From Actinophytocola algeriensis (GTDB lineage Bacteria > Actinomycetota > Actinomycetes > Mycobacteriales > Pseudonocardiaceae): a DNA stretch of 61,158 nt. The notes beneath the pieces are model-generated. The model had not been told where the DNA came from, ran no database searches, and saw only the letters and a list, made by a program, of their open reading frames with translations. The position numbers and the translations under genes are program-made. This document shows positions 24,776 through 33,714 of the stretch, in pieces (position 1 is the stretch's first letter; each line of letters begins with the position of its first letter). The stretch is from assembly GCF_014203735.1 (NCBI RefSeq), contig NZ_JACHJQ010000017.1:1-61158 (forward strand), in the 5' to 3' direction.

Positions 24776-25318
24776 TCAGGACTGCCCGCGTCGCTGGTGG
24801 GCGCTCCCGTGCGCGAGCAGTTCCGCGACGCCCAGCCCGGCGATGATGGTCGCGCTCTTCTCCGCGTCGAGGAAACGCAGACCCATGAAGTTGTCGCCGA
24901 CCGTGAATCCCGGCAGCGCCCACACCCGCTCGTACGGGATCGCCACCGGACGGTAGACACGGAACGTGTAGACGTTGCGCCACAGGCAGCGGGCGGGGTC
25001 CGGATTCCACAGCCGGCGGGCCAGCTCGTCGTTGCGCAGGCAGCAGCCGACGGTCCCTACCGCACGCACGTGCTTCTGCCCCGTGAGGAGCACGACGTCG
25101 CCCGCGTCGAGCAGGTCCATCCTCCTGTCGTGCTGTGCGGTGGCACCCCAGAAGCAGGCCTCCCCGTCCGGGTGCGCGGCGACCAGCTCGGCACGCTCCG
25201 CCGCACTCAGCGCCTCCGCGTACCGCGACCGCAGGAACGGCACCGGCCGGTCCAGCGTCTCCGCCCAGTGCCGCCGCGCCTCCTTCGTGCCGTACGACGG
25301 CTGGATGATCACGCGCAT
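24776..25318 (-). CDS. hypothetical protein with a PUA-like (EVE/ASCH-like) fold signature
   Basis: 180 residues from ATG 25318. The order ACFWGATAQHDRRMDLLDAGDVVLLTGQKHVRAVGTV resembles PUA-like small-molecule or nucleic-acid-reading domains: a W-G turn, an M-x-x-G-D strand and a following beta-rich half with WRNVYTFRVYRPVAIPYERV. Such EVE/ASCH-type domains often read modified bases, alone or fused to nucleases, but no nuclease part is present. Function is therefore open. Neighbours give no further clue. Confidence 0.55.
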   Translation of the reverse strand: MRVIIQPSYGTKEARRHWAETLDRPVPFLRSRYAEALSAAERAELVAAHPDGEACFWGATAQHDRRMDLLDAGDVVLLTGQKHVRAVGTVGCCLRNDELARRLWNPDPARCLWRNVYTFRVYRPVAIPYERVWALPGFTVGDNFMGLRFLDAEKSATIIAGLGVAELLAHGSAHQRRGQS

Positions 25319-25387
25319 GACGACGGCTGCCCGCTCCGTGCCCGGCCGAAACCGGGTACTGCCGCGCGGGCCACTGAACGGACCGCG

Positions 25388-25654
25388 TCAGGGAAGGGCG
25401 GCTCTGCGGCACCCCTCGCGGCCGATGTCGTCGGGCACCCCGGCGATGCGCAACGAGCCCTCACAGATCACCTGGTTCCCCTGCGCGCCGAAGTTGCAGC
25501 CGATGTCCACGATCTTGCCGCCGTAGCCCTGGAAGAAGAGGTAGAACGAGCAGTCGAGCTGATCGGCGGCGGCCGGCGTGCTCCCGGCCACCACCGACGC
25601 GACCGACAGTCCGGCCACCAGGGCGGCACCAGTGACGATCCGACGAATCCGCAT
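25388..25654 (-). CDS. small secreted Cys-containing protein
   Basis: 88 residues from ATG 25654 (GAGG upstream). Sec signal with RIRR start, hydrophobic GAALVAGLSVASVVAG and a cleavage-like TPAAADQ. The mature part is about 55 residues with four Cys (DCSF, IGCNFG, VICEG, EGCRR), likely two disulfides. It resembles many small secreted actinomycete proteins but no family is recognised. Monocistronic. Confidence 0.7.
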   Translation of the reverse strand: MRIRRIVTGAALVAGLSVASVVAGSTPAAADQLDCSFYLFFQGYGGKIVDIGCNFGAQGNQVICEGSLRIAGVPDDIGREGCRRAALP

Positions 25655-25917
25655 GGTTCGAGCCTCACAATGCTGCTGGGCGGGGTGTGGCGCCGAGCAT
25701 GCGCGCGGCGAGGACCGACGCGGCTGCCACGGCCACCTTCCGAGTATCGCGCCGAGGGTGGGCCCCACCATCCGCTGAGCGGGTCAAGGGTGGGCATGAC
25801 AAACGCACGGACCAGTGCGCGGGCGCATCCCGGCGTGACCGGTCTGGCACGTCGTGTAACGGAAGGGCCGGTTCGGGAGAAACCAGTCGTGGTGCCACAG
25901 CGACGAGAGGCGTGCCG

Positions 25918-27102
25918 GTGAAGATCGACCTGTTCAACGAGATCCAGAATCCGCGACCCTGGCCGGCGGGCCACGAGCAGCAGCGGTTCCGGAAGGCCAT
26001 CGAGCAGGCGAAGCTGGCCGACGAGCTGGGGTACGGCTGCTGGTGGCAGGTCGAGCACCACGGGGCCGGCGAGTTCAGCCTGTCCTCGGCGCCGGAGCTG
26101 CTGCTCGCGGCGATCTCCCAGCACACCAGCAGGATCCGGCTCGGGCACGCGGCCGTGCTCGCCCCCGGCCGGTTCAACCACCCGATCCGGATCGCGGAGC
26201 GCGCCGCCACGCTCGACCACCTCAGCGGTGGTCGCGTCGAGCTGGGGATGACGCGGTCGACCATCCCCGAGTGGCGGCTGTTCGGCATCGAACCGGAGCA
26301 GGCCCGCGCGCAGACCCGGCAGGCGTTCGAGATGGTGCCCGGGATGTGGACGTCGGACCGGTTCTCCTACCACAGCGACACCTACCAGATCGACGACGTC
26401 TCGGTGGTCCCCAAGCCGCTCCAGCGGCCGCATCCACCGCTGTGGCAGGCCGCGGCCAGTCCCTCCTCGTTCGAGGACGCCGGGCGCCGCGGGGTCGGGG
26501 TGCTGGGCACCACCATGTGGGAGCCGCTCGAGCGGGTCGGCAGGATGATCCAGCTGTACCGGGCCGCCGCGGCCGCGTGCACCGATCCGGTCGGGTCGTT
26601 CGTGAACAACCAGGTCGCCTACTTCACCTTCGTGCACTGCGCCGAGACCGACGAGCAGGCCATGCGCGACGGCGCCGCCGCGGCCGCCGCCTGGTACACG
26701 GTCACCGCGCTGACGTTCTTCGAGGCCGCCACCGAGTTCGCCGCCACCATGCGCCGCCACCAGGACCTGCTCGACGCGCCCGACGGCGGCGGCCTGACCG
26801 GCCGGTTCCTGCGCGGCGAGGCCGACAACGCGCCGACGGAGGCGCAGCTGCTGATCGGCAAGGTGCTGGAGGGCGTGCAGGTGCCCGACGACGAGCTCTT
26901 CACCGTCCTGGCAGCCCAGCAGTCGCTGATCGTCGGCAGCCCCGACACCTGCCGCGAAAAGCTGCGCGCCTACGCCGACCTCGGCATCGACCGCCTCATG
27001 TGCCTGCAGCAGATCGGCAGCATCCCCGACGACGCGGTGACCACCAGCATCCGCCTCATCGGTGACCTCATCCCCGAGTTCGACCGGGACCCGGCCGCCT
27101 GA
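25918..27102 (+). CDS. LLM-class flavin-dependent oxidoreductase (luciferase-like monooxygenase)
   Basis: 394 residues; GTG 25918 is chosen for GAGAGG seven bases upstream, GTG 25912 being possible. The (beta/alpha)8 luciferase fold is shown by YGCWWQVEHHGAGEF, IRLGHAAVLAPGRFNHPIRIAERAATLDHLSGGRVELGMTRS and GSPDTCREKLRAYADLGIDR. These enzymes use FMNH2 or F420H2 to hydroxylate or cleave small molecules. The position at the edge of the phenazine cluster, tail-to-tail with its O-methyltransferase, makes a phenazine-tailoring hydroxylase plausible but unproven. Confidence 0.85.
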   Translation: MKIDLFNEIQNPRPWPAGHEQQRFRKAIEQAKLADELGYGCWWQVEHHGAGEFSLSSAPELLLAAISQHTSRIRLGHAAVLAPGRFNHPIRIAERAATLDHLSGGRVELGMTRSTIPEWRLFGIEPEQARAQTRQAFEMVPGMWTSDRFSYHSDTYQIDDVSVVPKPLQRPHPPLWQAAASPSSFEDAGRRGVGVLGTTMWEPLERVGRMIQLYRAAAAACTDPVGSFVNNQVAYFTFVHCAETDEQAMRDGAAAAAAWYTVTALTFFEAATEFAATMRRHQDLLDAPDGGGLTGRFLRGEADNAPTEAQLLIGKVLEGVQVPDDELFTVLAAQQSLIVGSPDTCREKLRAYADLGIDRLMCLQQIGSIPDDAVTTSIRLIGDLIPEFDRDPAA

Positions 27103-27114
27103 CCGCGCTCGCCA

Positions 27115-27157
27115 GCACCGGCCCGGCCGGCGGCGTCGCCGTCAGCCGGGCCCGTGC
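27115..27157. terminator. bidirectional terminator-like hairpin
   Basis: GCACCGGCCCGGC (27115-27127) pairs with GCCGGGCCCGTGC (27145-27157), one mismatch, around a 17-base loop. It lies between the convergent oxidoreductase (stop 27102) and O-methyltransferase (stop 27218). Confidence 0.6.
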
Positions 27158-27217
27158 CGACCACCGGCGCCCGCCGCGGCGGACGCCGGGTGCGGTGTCG
27201 TGGTCAGCGGCGCGTTC

Positions 27218-28216
27218 TCAGCGTTTCGCGCGCACGACGAGTGCCGTGGTCTCCACCGGCAGGTCGGCCGTCTGTTCGATCTCGAGGCCGGCGCGGTCGA
27301 GCAGTGTGCGCAGCTCCACGAGCGAACGGTGCCTGCCGCCGGTGGTCATCAGCAGGTGCAGGTCCCACAAGGCAGGCAGCACGGTCGAGTTCTCGTCGAC
27401 CACCAGACGGTCCAGCAGCAGCAACCGCGCGGACGGGGCGGTCAGGTTGCGCCGGACGTCGGTGAACAGCTCCACCACCGCGTCATCGGCGTGACCGGCC
27501 AGCACCCGGCACAGCAGGTAGACGTCGCCGCCCTCGGGAACCGACTCGAACATGTCGCCACCGACCAGTTCCAGGCGGTTCGCGAACTCGGACAGGCGGG
27601 GCTTCGCCGCGGTCACGACGTTCGGCAGGTCCAGCAGGACACCGTCGGCGTCCGGGGTGGCCGCCAGGATCGCGCCGAGCAGTTGCCCGGAACCGCCACC
27701 GAGGTCCACGACCCGCTTGCCCGCGAAGTCGAACACGCCCGGCACCGCGTCGAAGAACAGGTTGCCCGCGCGCATCGCGCCCTGGAAGCGTTCCGCCGCG
27801 TCCGGGTCGGCGGTGAAGTACTCGTACACCGGCTTGCCGTAGGCCAGCTCGAAACCGGAGCTGACCGTGCTGATCGCCTCCACCGCGTGGCCCCACGCGG
27901 TGTAGAAGTCTTCGCCGTAGAGCAGGCACATGTCGCGCTGCGATCCTGGCCGGTCCAGCAGCGCCCTGCTCACGTCGGTGTTGCGGTACCCGTCACCGTT
28001 GCCCGCGAACACGCCCATGGCCACGAGCAGGCGCATGAGCCGGTGGATGCCGTCCTCCTTGGCGCCCGACGCCGCCGCCAGTTCGGCGTCGGTCGTCCTG
28101 CCGTCCGCCACGTGGTCGGGCAGGCGCAGCTTGACCGCCGTGTGCACCGCCTGCGCCCGCCACCCGCCGGTGATCAGCTCGATGACCGTGCTCGCGGGCG
28201 TCCCGTCGGCGCTCAC
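27218..28216 (-). CDS. SAM-dependent O-methyltransferase of the phenazine cluster
   Basis: 332 residues. GTG 28216 overlaps the phzB stop (GTGA), so the two are translationally coupled. Domain order is that of class II O-methyltransferases: N-terminal dimerisation winged helix (LRLPDHVADGRTTDAELAAASGA), then Rossmann SAM site RVVDLGGGSGQLLGAIL, and the C-terminal segment LLLLDRLVVDE and LLMTTGGRHRSLVE. The catalytic His typical of plant enzymes appears as GHADDAV. It probably methylates a hydroxyphenazine or a carboxyl group; which position is unknown. Confidence 0.87.
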   Translation of the reverse strand: MSADGTPASTVIELITGGWRAQAVHTAVKLRLPDHVADGRTTDAELAAASGAKEDGIHRLMRLLVAMGVFAGNGDGYRNTDVSRALLDRPGSQRDMCLLYGEDFYTAWGHAVEAISTVSSGFELAYGKPVYEYFTADPDAAERFQGAMRAGNLFFDAVPGVFDFAGKRVVDLGGGSGQLLGAILAATPDADGVLLDLPNVVTAAKPRLSEFANRLELVGGDMFESVPEGGDVYLLCRVLAGHADDAVVELFTDVRRNLTAPSARLLLLDRLVVDENSTVLPALWDLHLLMTTGGRHRSLVELRTLLDRAGLEIEQTADLPVETTALVVRAKR

Positions 28217-28683
28217 GTCGGGATCCCCGCCCGCTTGATGACCGGGATGTCGATGCCGAGGGCACGCATCTGGTGGTAGGGGTTCATGAACTCGCGCTGC
28301 TCGCAGATCTTGCCGTCGCGAAAGCGGAACGCGTGGATGAAGTGGTTCTCGTAGTGCCCCGGCGGGTAGTCGGGAAACAGGATCTTGCCCTTCCCGTCGC
28401 ACTCCACCCAAAATCTATCGGGGTCCTGGGTTTCGAAGATCTCGACGTTGTACCAGACCCAGTCCGGGAAGATCTGCAGTGACCAAACCCCGTGCGCCTT
28501 CAGCTTCTCCCGGCCGACCGAGATGATCGGTGCCATCGTGTCACCGGTGTACAGCCCGCCGCTGCCGTCGTCGGTGAACAGCTCGTACCTGGTGAGACGG
28601 CCTTCACCGCGGCGGCTCATGTAGTCCTCCACCACGGCCCGGTTGTGGCGTCGCGACTCGGCGTTTCGATCAAATGCGTCCAT
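28213..28683 (-). CDS. phzB: PhzA/PhzB-family phenazine biosynthesis protein
   Basis: 156 residues, SnoaL/NTF2-like fold. Very strong match to PhzB over its whole length: RRHNRAVVEDYMSRRGEGRL, FTDDGSGGLYT, VWSLQIFPDWVWYN, FETQDPDRFWVECDG, YENHFIHAF, REFMNP and the C-terminal IKRAGIPT. PhzA/B condense two molecules of the PhzF product into the tricyclic precursor by forming a double imine. Start at 28683 fits the family; the ribosome site is weak (GGGG close to ATG). Single phzA/B gene, as usual outside pseudomonads. Divergent from phzF across 125 bases. Confidence 0.95.
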   Translation of the reverse strand: MDAFDRNAESRRHNRAVVEDYMSRRGEGRLTRYELFTDDGSGGLYTGDTMAPIISVGREKLKAHGVWSLQIFPDWVWYNVEIFETQDPDRFWVECDGKGKILFPDYPPGHYENHFIHAFRFRDGKICEQREFMNPYHQMRALGIDIPVIKRAGIPT

Positions 28684-28808
28684 TACCCCGCCAATCTGTC
28701 TTACGGCCGACAACACTTGTAACGTCGCCGACCGGAATCTGTCAAACGTCCAGCCTCGGTGTATCCCACCGCAAGTCTTCTCGGTCGGGTGCACGCTATT
28801 TTCGAAAG
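28684..28808. promoter_or_regulatory. divergent promoter region between phzB and phzF
   Basis: 125 bases that must hold both promoters. It is lower in GC than its surroundings (for example around 28700-28745 and 28790-28808). No convincing palindrome or lux box is seen. phzF has only a weak GAAAG ahead of its ATG, so its transcript may have a short leader. Confidence 0.55.
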
Positions 28809-29639
28809 ATGCACGAATATGTCGTCGCCGACGTCTTCACCGAAGAGCCGCTGTCCGGCAACCCGGTCGCGGTGTTCGTGGCCGCCGCCGGGCTGACCGC
28901 CGAGCGCATGCAACGCCTCGCCCGCGAGATGAACCTCTCCGAGACGGTGTTCGTGCTGCCCGCCGAGCACGACGGAGACGTACGGGTGCGGATCTTCACG
29001 CCGGTCAACGAACTGCCGTTCGCCGGTCACCCCACCCTGGGCGCCGCGATCGTGCTGGCAGGCGACCGGGACACCCTCCTGATGGAGACCAGGATGGGCA
29101 CCATCCCGTTCACCTACGACCGCGCAGGCGCGGCGGCCCCTTCGGCACGGATGAGCCAGCCCGTGCCGACCTGGGAGCCGTACGAGCACGCAGCGCATCT
29201 CCTGGACGCGTTGGGCGTCAAGGACTCGACGCTGCCGGTCGAGGTGTACCGCAACGGACCTCGGCACGTCTACGTCGGCCTGCCCGACGTGGACGCGCTG
29301 TCGGCGGTGCGGCCCGACCAGCGCGCGCTGGCCGAGCACCTCGACGTGGCCGCCAACTGTTTCGCCCGGTCCGGGGACTCCTGGCGCATGCGGATGTTCT
29401 CACCCGCCTACGGGGTGGCCGAGGACGCGGCGACCGGTTCGGCGGCAGGCCCGCTCGCGGTCCACCTGGCCCGGCGGGGCCTGATCCCGTACGGCAGCCG
29501 GATCGAGATCTGGCAGGGCGTGGAGATGGGCAGGCCGTCGCGGATGCTCGCCACCGCGTGGGGCGAGGGCGAGCGGGTGGACCAGGTCGAGGTCGCCGGG
29601 TCGGCGGTCGTGGTCGCGCGCGGGACGTTCTACGGCTGA
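28809..29639 (+). CDS. phzF: PhzF, trans-2,3-dihydro-3-hydroxyanthranilate isomerase
   Basis: 276 residues, diaminopimelate-epimerase fold in two lobes. Family marks: YVVADVFTEEPLSGNPVAVF at the N terminus, the catalytic Glu in EMNLSETVFV, RIFTPVNELPFAGHPTLGA, and the second-lobe RMFSPAYGVAEDAATGSAAG. PhzF isomerises DHHA to the ketone that PhzB condenses. It is the only phz gene on the + strand here; its last 10 bases overlap the convergent phzG end (29630-29639). Confidence 0.95.
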   Translation: MHEYVVADVFTEEPLSGNPVAVFVAAAGLTAERMQRLAREMNLSETVFVLPAEHDGDVRVRIFTPVNELPFAGHPTLGAAIVLAGDRDTLLMETRMGTIPFTYDRAGAAAPSARMSQPVPTWEPYEHAAHLLDALGVKDSTLPVEVYRNGPRHVYVGLPDVDALSAVRPDQRALAEHLDVAANCFARSGDSWRMRMFSPAYGVAEDAATGSAAGPLAVHLARRGLIPYGSRIEIWQGVEMGRPSRMLATAWGEGERVDQVEVAGSAVVVARGTFYG

Positions 29640-30220
29640 AGTCGTGTGTGCGTCCACGCCTGCCCGTCGTGGTCGTACCGCATCCGCCAGTACAGCCGCT
29701 CCGGTCTGTCCTCCCAGAACTCCACCGTGGACGGCACGAGGTGGTAGCCGACCCAGGTGGTGGGCCTCGGCAGCGGTTCACCGGCCGCGCCGAGCTCGCG
29801 CACCCGCGCCAGCAACGCGGCCGCGTCGGCGAGCGGCTCGCTCTGGGCGGAGGCCACCGACATCGGGTGCAGGCCTGGTGCCCTGGCGTGCCACAGCTCG
29901 TCGCTCTCGGCGTCGGAGAGCTGCTCGACCTGGCCGGTGAGGATGACCTGCCGTCTCGTCTCCCGCCAGTACAGGACCCCGGACGCCCAGCCGGTCGCCG
30001 CGATGTCCCGGCCCTTGGGGCTCGTGGTGTAGCTGGCGAAGACCAGCCCCCGGTCGGTGAACCGGATGGTCTGCACGACCCGGTTCGACGGGCGGCCGGC
30101 CGCGCTCACGGTGGCGAGCGAGAGCACCCCCGGCTCGCTGGCGCCGTCCTCGACGGCGGTCTTGAACCAGTGCTGTGCCAACGCGATCGGCTCGATGGGC
30201 GGGATTGCGGTGTCGGTCAC
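29630..30220 (-). CDS. phzG: PhzG, FMN-dependent pyridoxamine-phosphate-oxidase-like dihydrophenazine oxidase
   Basis: 196 residues; GTG 30220 overlaps the upstream stop (GTGA) and has GGAGGAGAC ahead. PNPOx split-barrel features: LSLATVSAAGRPSNRVVQTIRFTDRGLVFASYTTSPKGRDI, then WRETRRQVILTGQVEQLSDAESDELW and the C-terminal half RPTTWVGYHLVPSTVEFWEDRPERLYWRMRY. PhzG oxidises hexahydro/tetrahydrophenazine carboxylates, completing phenazine-1-carboxylic or 1,6-dicarboxylic acid formation. A vitamin B6 PdxH would need other residues; the cluster context decides for PhzG. Confidence 0.92.
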   Translation of the reverse strand: MTDTAIPPIEPIALAQHWFKTAVEDGASEPGVLSLATVSAAGRPSNRVVQTIRFTDRGLVFASYTTSPKGRDIAATGWASGVLYWRETRRQVILTGQVEQLSDAESDELWHARAPGLHPMSVASAQSEPLADAAALLARVRELGAAGEPLPRPTTWVGYHLVPSTVEFWEDRPERLYWRMRYDHDGQAWTHTRLQP

Positions 30221-30555
30221 GTCTCCTCCAGTGCCAGGCCGAGACCGGACAGCGCCGCCAGGGTGTAGCGACCCTCCACGGTGGCCTCGACGTCGAAGCG
30301 CACCCGCTCGGTCGGCGGGTAGCCGATCAGTTCGAGGGCGCGGTGCGGTGGTAACGGCTGCTCGGCCGGATGGCCCGGCTCCCACAGCATGACCGCGCCC
30401 CACCGGTTGCCCGCCCGATCGGAGATCCAGAACTTCAGGCGAAGTCCGGGCACGTCGCCCCACGCTGCGACGCCCCCGTCCCGCAGGTGCTCACGCAATG
30501 AGTCGATGGTCTGGGCCGAATCGCTCAGGTCCCACCAGGTGATCGTGGCTCGCAT
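30217..30555 (-). CDS. small YdhR/ABM-like protein within the phz operon
   Basis: 112 residues. The pattern [44 protein letters not shown] resembles YdhR-type dimeric alpha/beta-barrel monooxygenase-like proteins. Its start at 30555 lies inside phzE, giving a 65-base overlap in a different frame; its end overlaps phzG by GTGA. GAGGTG lies 14 bases upstream. Similar small proteins accompany some Streptomyces phenazine genes in my recollection, perhaps helping an oxidation or isomerisation, but no activity can be stated. Confidence 0.72.
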   Translation of the reverse strand: MRATITWWDLSDSAQTIDSLREHLRDGGVAAWGDVPGLRLKFWISDRAGNRWGAVMLWEPGHPAEQPLPPHRALELIGYPPTERVRFDVEATVEGRYTLAALSGLGLALEET

Positions 30556-32398
30556 GGTTGTCCAGCACCTCTTTGATCCGAGTGGCGAGGATCCGTGGCC
30601 CGTCCTTGGTGAGCACCGACTCCGCGTGGAACTGCATGGTCGCGAAGTGCGGCGCGCGCAGGGCGTGCACTTCGCCGGTGCCGGGGTCGCGGCTGACCTC
30701 GACCCGGCCGGCCCGGTGGTGGTGGAACACGTCGGTTCCGCTGCGGGCGGCGAAGGAGTTGTAGAACCCGACGACCTCGCGCTCGCCGAACATGTCGATC
30801 TCGGACCGGGTGCCCTGGTTGGGTGCCGGGCAGCGGCTGACCGGCAGCCCGAGTTTGAGGCTCACCACCTGGTGACTCAGGCACACGGCCAGGAACGGCA
30901 CCCGCCGGTCCAACAACGCGTCGATCGCCGTGTGCAGGTGCGCGATCCTCGGGTCGTCGGTGTCCCGGGGGTCACCGGGCCCAGGCCCCATGACGACGAG
31001 GTCGTGGCCCTGCGCGGTGTAGCGCTCGTCGAACCGCCGGACGGTCACGTCGAGGCCGAGGGTGGTCAACTGCTGGGCGATCATCGCGGTGAACGTGTCC
31101 TCGGCGTCGATCACCAGCACCGACCGCCCGGCGAGCGACGGGGGCGGGGCGTCGAGCCGCGTGTCGGCGAGCCAGAACCCGGCGAGGGGGGCGTTGAGGC
31201 GGTGGAGCGCGGCGACCACCTCGGGTCGTTCACCGAACCGGGCCGGGCCGCCGACGTCGAGCGCGGAGAGCAGCCCGGCGACCTTCGCGTGGGTCTCGGC
31301 GACCTCGGAGTCGGGGTCGGAGTGGCGGACGAGGGTGGCGCCGACCCCGATCCGCATGCGCCCCCGGCCGTCGACGTCGGCCGTGCGAATGAGGATCGCG
31401 GAGTCGAGGTGGCGCTGAGCCGCGTTGTCGCGGCCGATCAACCCGATGACCCCGCTGTAGTAGCCGCGGCCATCCGGCTCGTACCGGCTGATCACCCGGC
31501 AGGCGCTCTCGACCGGGCTGCCGGTGACTGTCGGGGCGAACATCGTCTCGTGGAGGATCGTCCGGGGGTCCATTGTGGACTTGCCCTTGATGAGGTACTC
31601 GGTGTGCGCGAGCCTTCTCATCTCCTTGAGGAACGGGCCGGTGAGACGTCCGCCTGCCGCGCAGACCCGCGCCATCATCTTGAGTTCCTCGTCGACGACC
31701 ATGTGCAGCTCGTCGTTCTCCTTGGTGTTGTGGAGGAAGTCCATCAGCCCGGCGAGGGTGGGGCCGGACGGCGGGTAGCGGTACGTGCCGCTGATCGGGT
31801 TCATCACCGCGACCCCGTCCTGCAGGCTCACGTGCCGTTCCGGGGTGGCTCCGACGAACGTGCGATCGCCGGTGTGCACGACGAACGTCCAGTAGGCGCC
31901 CAGCTCGCGCTCGCACAGCCTGCGGAAGAACGTCAGCGCGGCGGCCGGCCGGTAGCCGGGGAGTTCGGCCACGAACGACCGCCTGAGCACGAAGTTCGCG
32001 CCGGTGCCCTGCGCGATCTCCTCGGTGATGACGCGCCGCACGATCTCGGCGTAGGTGTCGTCGTCGAGGTCGAAGTGGCCGCCGGACAACGGGATCGGCT
32101 CGTCGGGGATCTGCCCGAGCACCTCGCTCCTCGGCAGGATCGCCTGGTCGGTGACGCGCATGGCGATCAGCGGCGCCCCGTCGTCCACGGCCGCGAACCC
32201 GCGCTCGACGACCTGGCGGTAGGGCACGATGACGAGCACGTCGTGGCCGGGCGGGCCGTCGTCGGGCAACGCGATCTCCGCCAGTGTGTCCGGTGTGGAC
32301 ACTTCGCCGACGAGCACGTCGACGTGGTCCCCGGTGGCGTGCGGGCGGTGCACGATCGCGAACGGCGGCGGCGCGGTGCCGCGGATCCGCTCGATCAC
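30491..32398 (-). CDS. phzE: PhzE, 2-amino-2-desoxyisochorismate (ADIC) synthase
   Basis: 635 residues, within the usual range. The N-terminal chorismate-binding part (anthranilate synthase I type) shows [53 protein letters not shown] and YSGVIGLIG. The C-terminal class I glutamine amidotransferase has the nucleophile Cys in [13 protein letters not shown] and the His/Glu pair in [10 protein letters not shown]. It converts chorismate and glutamine-derived ammonia to ADIC, the first committed step. GTG 32398 overlaps phzD (GTGA). Confidence 0.95.
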   Translation of the reverse strand: MIERIRGTAPPPFAIVHRPHATGDHVDVLVGEVSTPDTLAEIALPDDGPPGHDVLVIVPYRQVVERGFAAVDDGAPLIAMRVTDQAILPRSEVLGQIPDEPIPLSGGHFDLDDDTYAEIVRRVITEEIAQGTGANFVLRRSFVAELPGYRPAAALTFFRRLCERELGAYWTFVVHTGDRTFVGATPERHVSLQDGVAVMNPISGTYRYPPSGPTLAGLMDFLHNTKENDELHMVVDEELKMMARVCAAGGRLTGPFLKEMRRLAHTEYLIKGKSTMDPRTILHETMFAPTVTGSPVESACRVISRYEPDGRGYYSGVIGLIGRDNAAQRHLDSAILIRTADVDGRGRMRIGVGATLVRHSDPDSEVAETHAKVAGLLSALDVGGPARFGERPEVVAALHRLNAPLAGFWLADTRLDAPPPSLAGRSVLVIDAEDTFTAMIAQQLTTLGLDVTVRRFDERYTAQGHDLVVMGPGPGDPRDTDDPRIAHLHTAIDALLDRRVPFLAVCLSHQVVSLKLGLPVSRCPAPNQGTRSEIDMFGEREVVGFYNSFAARSGTDVFHHHRAGRVEVSRDPGTGEVHALRAPHFATMQFHAESVLTKDGPRILATRIKEVLDNHASHDHLVGPERFGPDHRLIA

Positions 32399-33123
32399 GG
32401 GAGAACCTCCTTGGCCGCGCACACGACGGCGCAGCGACGCGCCGCGTAGTCCAGCGCGAGCCGGTGGTCCTCGGCGGAGAAGTCGGCGGTGCCGTCGGCG
32501 ACGACGAACGCCTGGATGTCGTTGGTGAACGCCGCCACGGCGGTCATGAGCACCCCGACGTGCGCGTACACCCCGCAGACGACCAGCTGGTCCCGGCCGA
32601 GCGCGCGCAGGTCGGCGAGCAGGTCGGACTTGTGGAACGCGCTGTATCGCCACTTCGTGTACGTCCGGTCTCCCGGCCGCGGGGCGAGCGGCTCGACGAC
32701 CTCGCGGTCGGCGGGTTGGACGGTCATCCCCGGGCCCCAGAAGTCCTTGAGCAGGCCGCGCTGGTCCTCGGTCATCCCGCCTGGCTGGGCGGTGTAGCAG
32801 ACCGGCACGCCCTGCGCGCGGCACCGGTCGACGACGCCCGCGATGGCGCTGACGAGCGGCACGGCGATCTCGTCCGGGAACGGCCGCACGAAGTACCGCT
32901 GCATGTCGTGGATCAACAGGACCGCGCGGTCGGGTTCGACCACCCAGTCGGCGACGTTGTCCGGCAGTTCGCCGGAGCTCGGCAGCGGGTAGGCCGCGAT
33001 CGACGGGATTCCCTTCTCACCCGCACCAGCGTTCTCACCCGCACCGCGGGGGGACCCGGTGACCCGCGGGGAACCGATCCGCACGGGTCCGGTCTCCGAA
33101 ACTTGCACGGCGAACTCGGGCAT
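32395..33123 (-). CDS. phzD: PhzD, isochorismatase-type ADIC hydrolase
   Basis: 242 residues. Catalytic residues known from PhzD are present: Asp in [10 protein letters not shown], Gln in [24 protein letters not shown], Lys in YTKWRYSAF, and Gly in place of the Cys nucleophile ([11 protein letters not shown]). It hydrolyses ADIC to DHHA plus pyruvate. Odd: the usual start corresponds to about residue 38, and an extra N-terminal segment rich in Gly, Arg and Ser precedes it, with a short internal duplication (GENAGAGE). The RBS GAGGGGA before ATG 33123 supports the long form. First gene of the leftward phz operon. Confidence 0.94.
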   Translation of the reverse strand: MPEFAVQVSETGPVRIGSPRVTGSPRGAGENAGAGEKGIPSIAAYPLPSSGELPDNVADWVVEPDRAVLLIHDMQRYFVRPFPDEIAVPLVSAIAGVVDRCRAQGVPVCYTAQPGGMTEDQRGLLKDFWGPGMTVQPADREVVEPLAPRPGDRTYTKWRYSAFHKSDLLADLRALGRDQLVVCGVYAHVGVLMTAVAAFTNDIQAFVVADGTADFSAEDHRLALDYAARRCAVVCAAKEVLP

Positions 33124-33303
33124 GCACGTCCCCTCGGTCGGTTGGCAGATGATGTTTTCACGATGCCCGCTCAGTACGAATAGTGCATCTCCAGCGTTGC
33201 TACAGAATTGCGATATCAGTGGTTCAGGTCTTACCGCGACAATTGTCGATCGTCGGGAAAATGAGCTGACCAGTACGTTTGAAATGCTCGTCTGGAGAGA
33301 CAC

Positions 33304-33562
33304 GGCGGACACCCCCGTGGCGCCGTCGCCCTCGTCCACTCCGGTGAGGCCTACAACTTCGCGGAACTGCGGGAGCTGTTGCTGGCCAAGGGGCACCGGT
33401 TCCGCACCGCCGGCGACACGGAAAGTGGTGCTGCGGGGCTACCTGGAGTGGGGCGACGGCGTCGCGGAGCGGCTGAACGGCATGTTCGCGTTCGCCCTGT
33501 GGGACGAGCGCGACCAACGGCTCGTGCTGGTCCGCGACCGGCTCGGCGTCAAACCGCTCTAG
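33304..33562 (+). pseudogene. remnant of a class II glutamine amidotransferase / asparagine synthase (phzH/asnB-like)
   Basis: In one frame the sequence reads [21 protein letters not shown] then [11 protein letters not shown]; after a one-base insertion near 33423 the next frame reads [33 protein letters not shown] and VRDRLGVKPL, then TAG. This is the core of the glutamine amidotransferase domain of AsnB/PhzH proteins. The N-terminal Cys and the whole synthetase domain are missing. PhzH amidates phenazine-1-carboxylate in pseudomonads; the place beside phzD suggests a lost amidation step, but an ordinary asnB origin is equally possible from sequence. Confidence 0.72.
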
Positions 33563-33565
33563 GAG

Positions 33566-33690
33566 TTGGGCCCACCCGGCCGATCGAACACCGGGCCACC
33601 GACGGCTCTCTCCAGCGCGGCGATCTGCTGGCTCACCGTCGGTTGGGTGCACCCGACCCGGAGCTGCGCCGCGCGGTCATCACCGCATGC
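33566..33690 (-). pseudogene. LysR-type HTH fragment, duplicate of part of the regulator at 37304
   Basis: The minus strand reads AAQLRVGCTQPTVSQQIAALERAVGGPVFDRPGGPNS then TAG (quoted in parts: AAQLRVGCTQPTV, SQQIAALERAVG). This is the helix-turn-helix of a LysR regulator with the rest missing. Bases 33566-33641 are identical, in inverse orientation, to 37401-37476 of the intact LysR gene, while both flanks differ. It abuts the amidotransferase remnant. Confidence 0.8.
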
Positions 33691-33714
33691 GCGGAAGGGA
33701 GTTGGCGAGGCCCT

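Noticed and set aside
25655-25917. Extended N terminus of the LLM oxidoreductase from 25687
   Set aside because: The family starts at KIDLFNE and GAGAGG sits just before GTG 25918.
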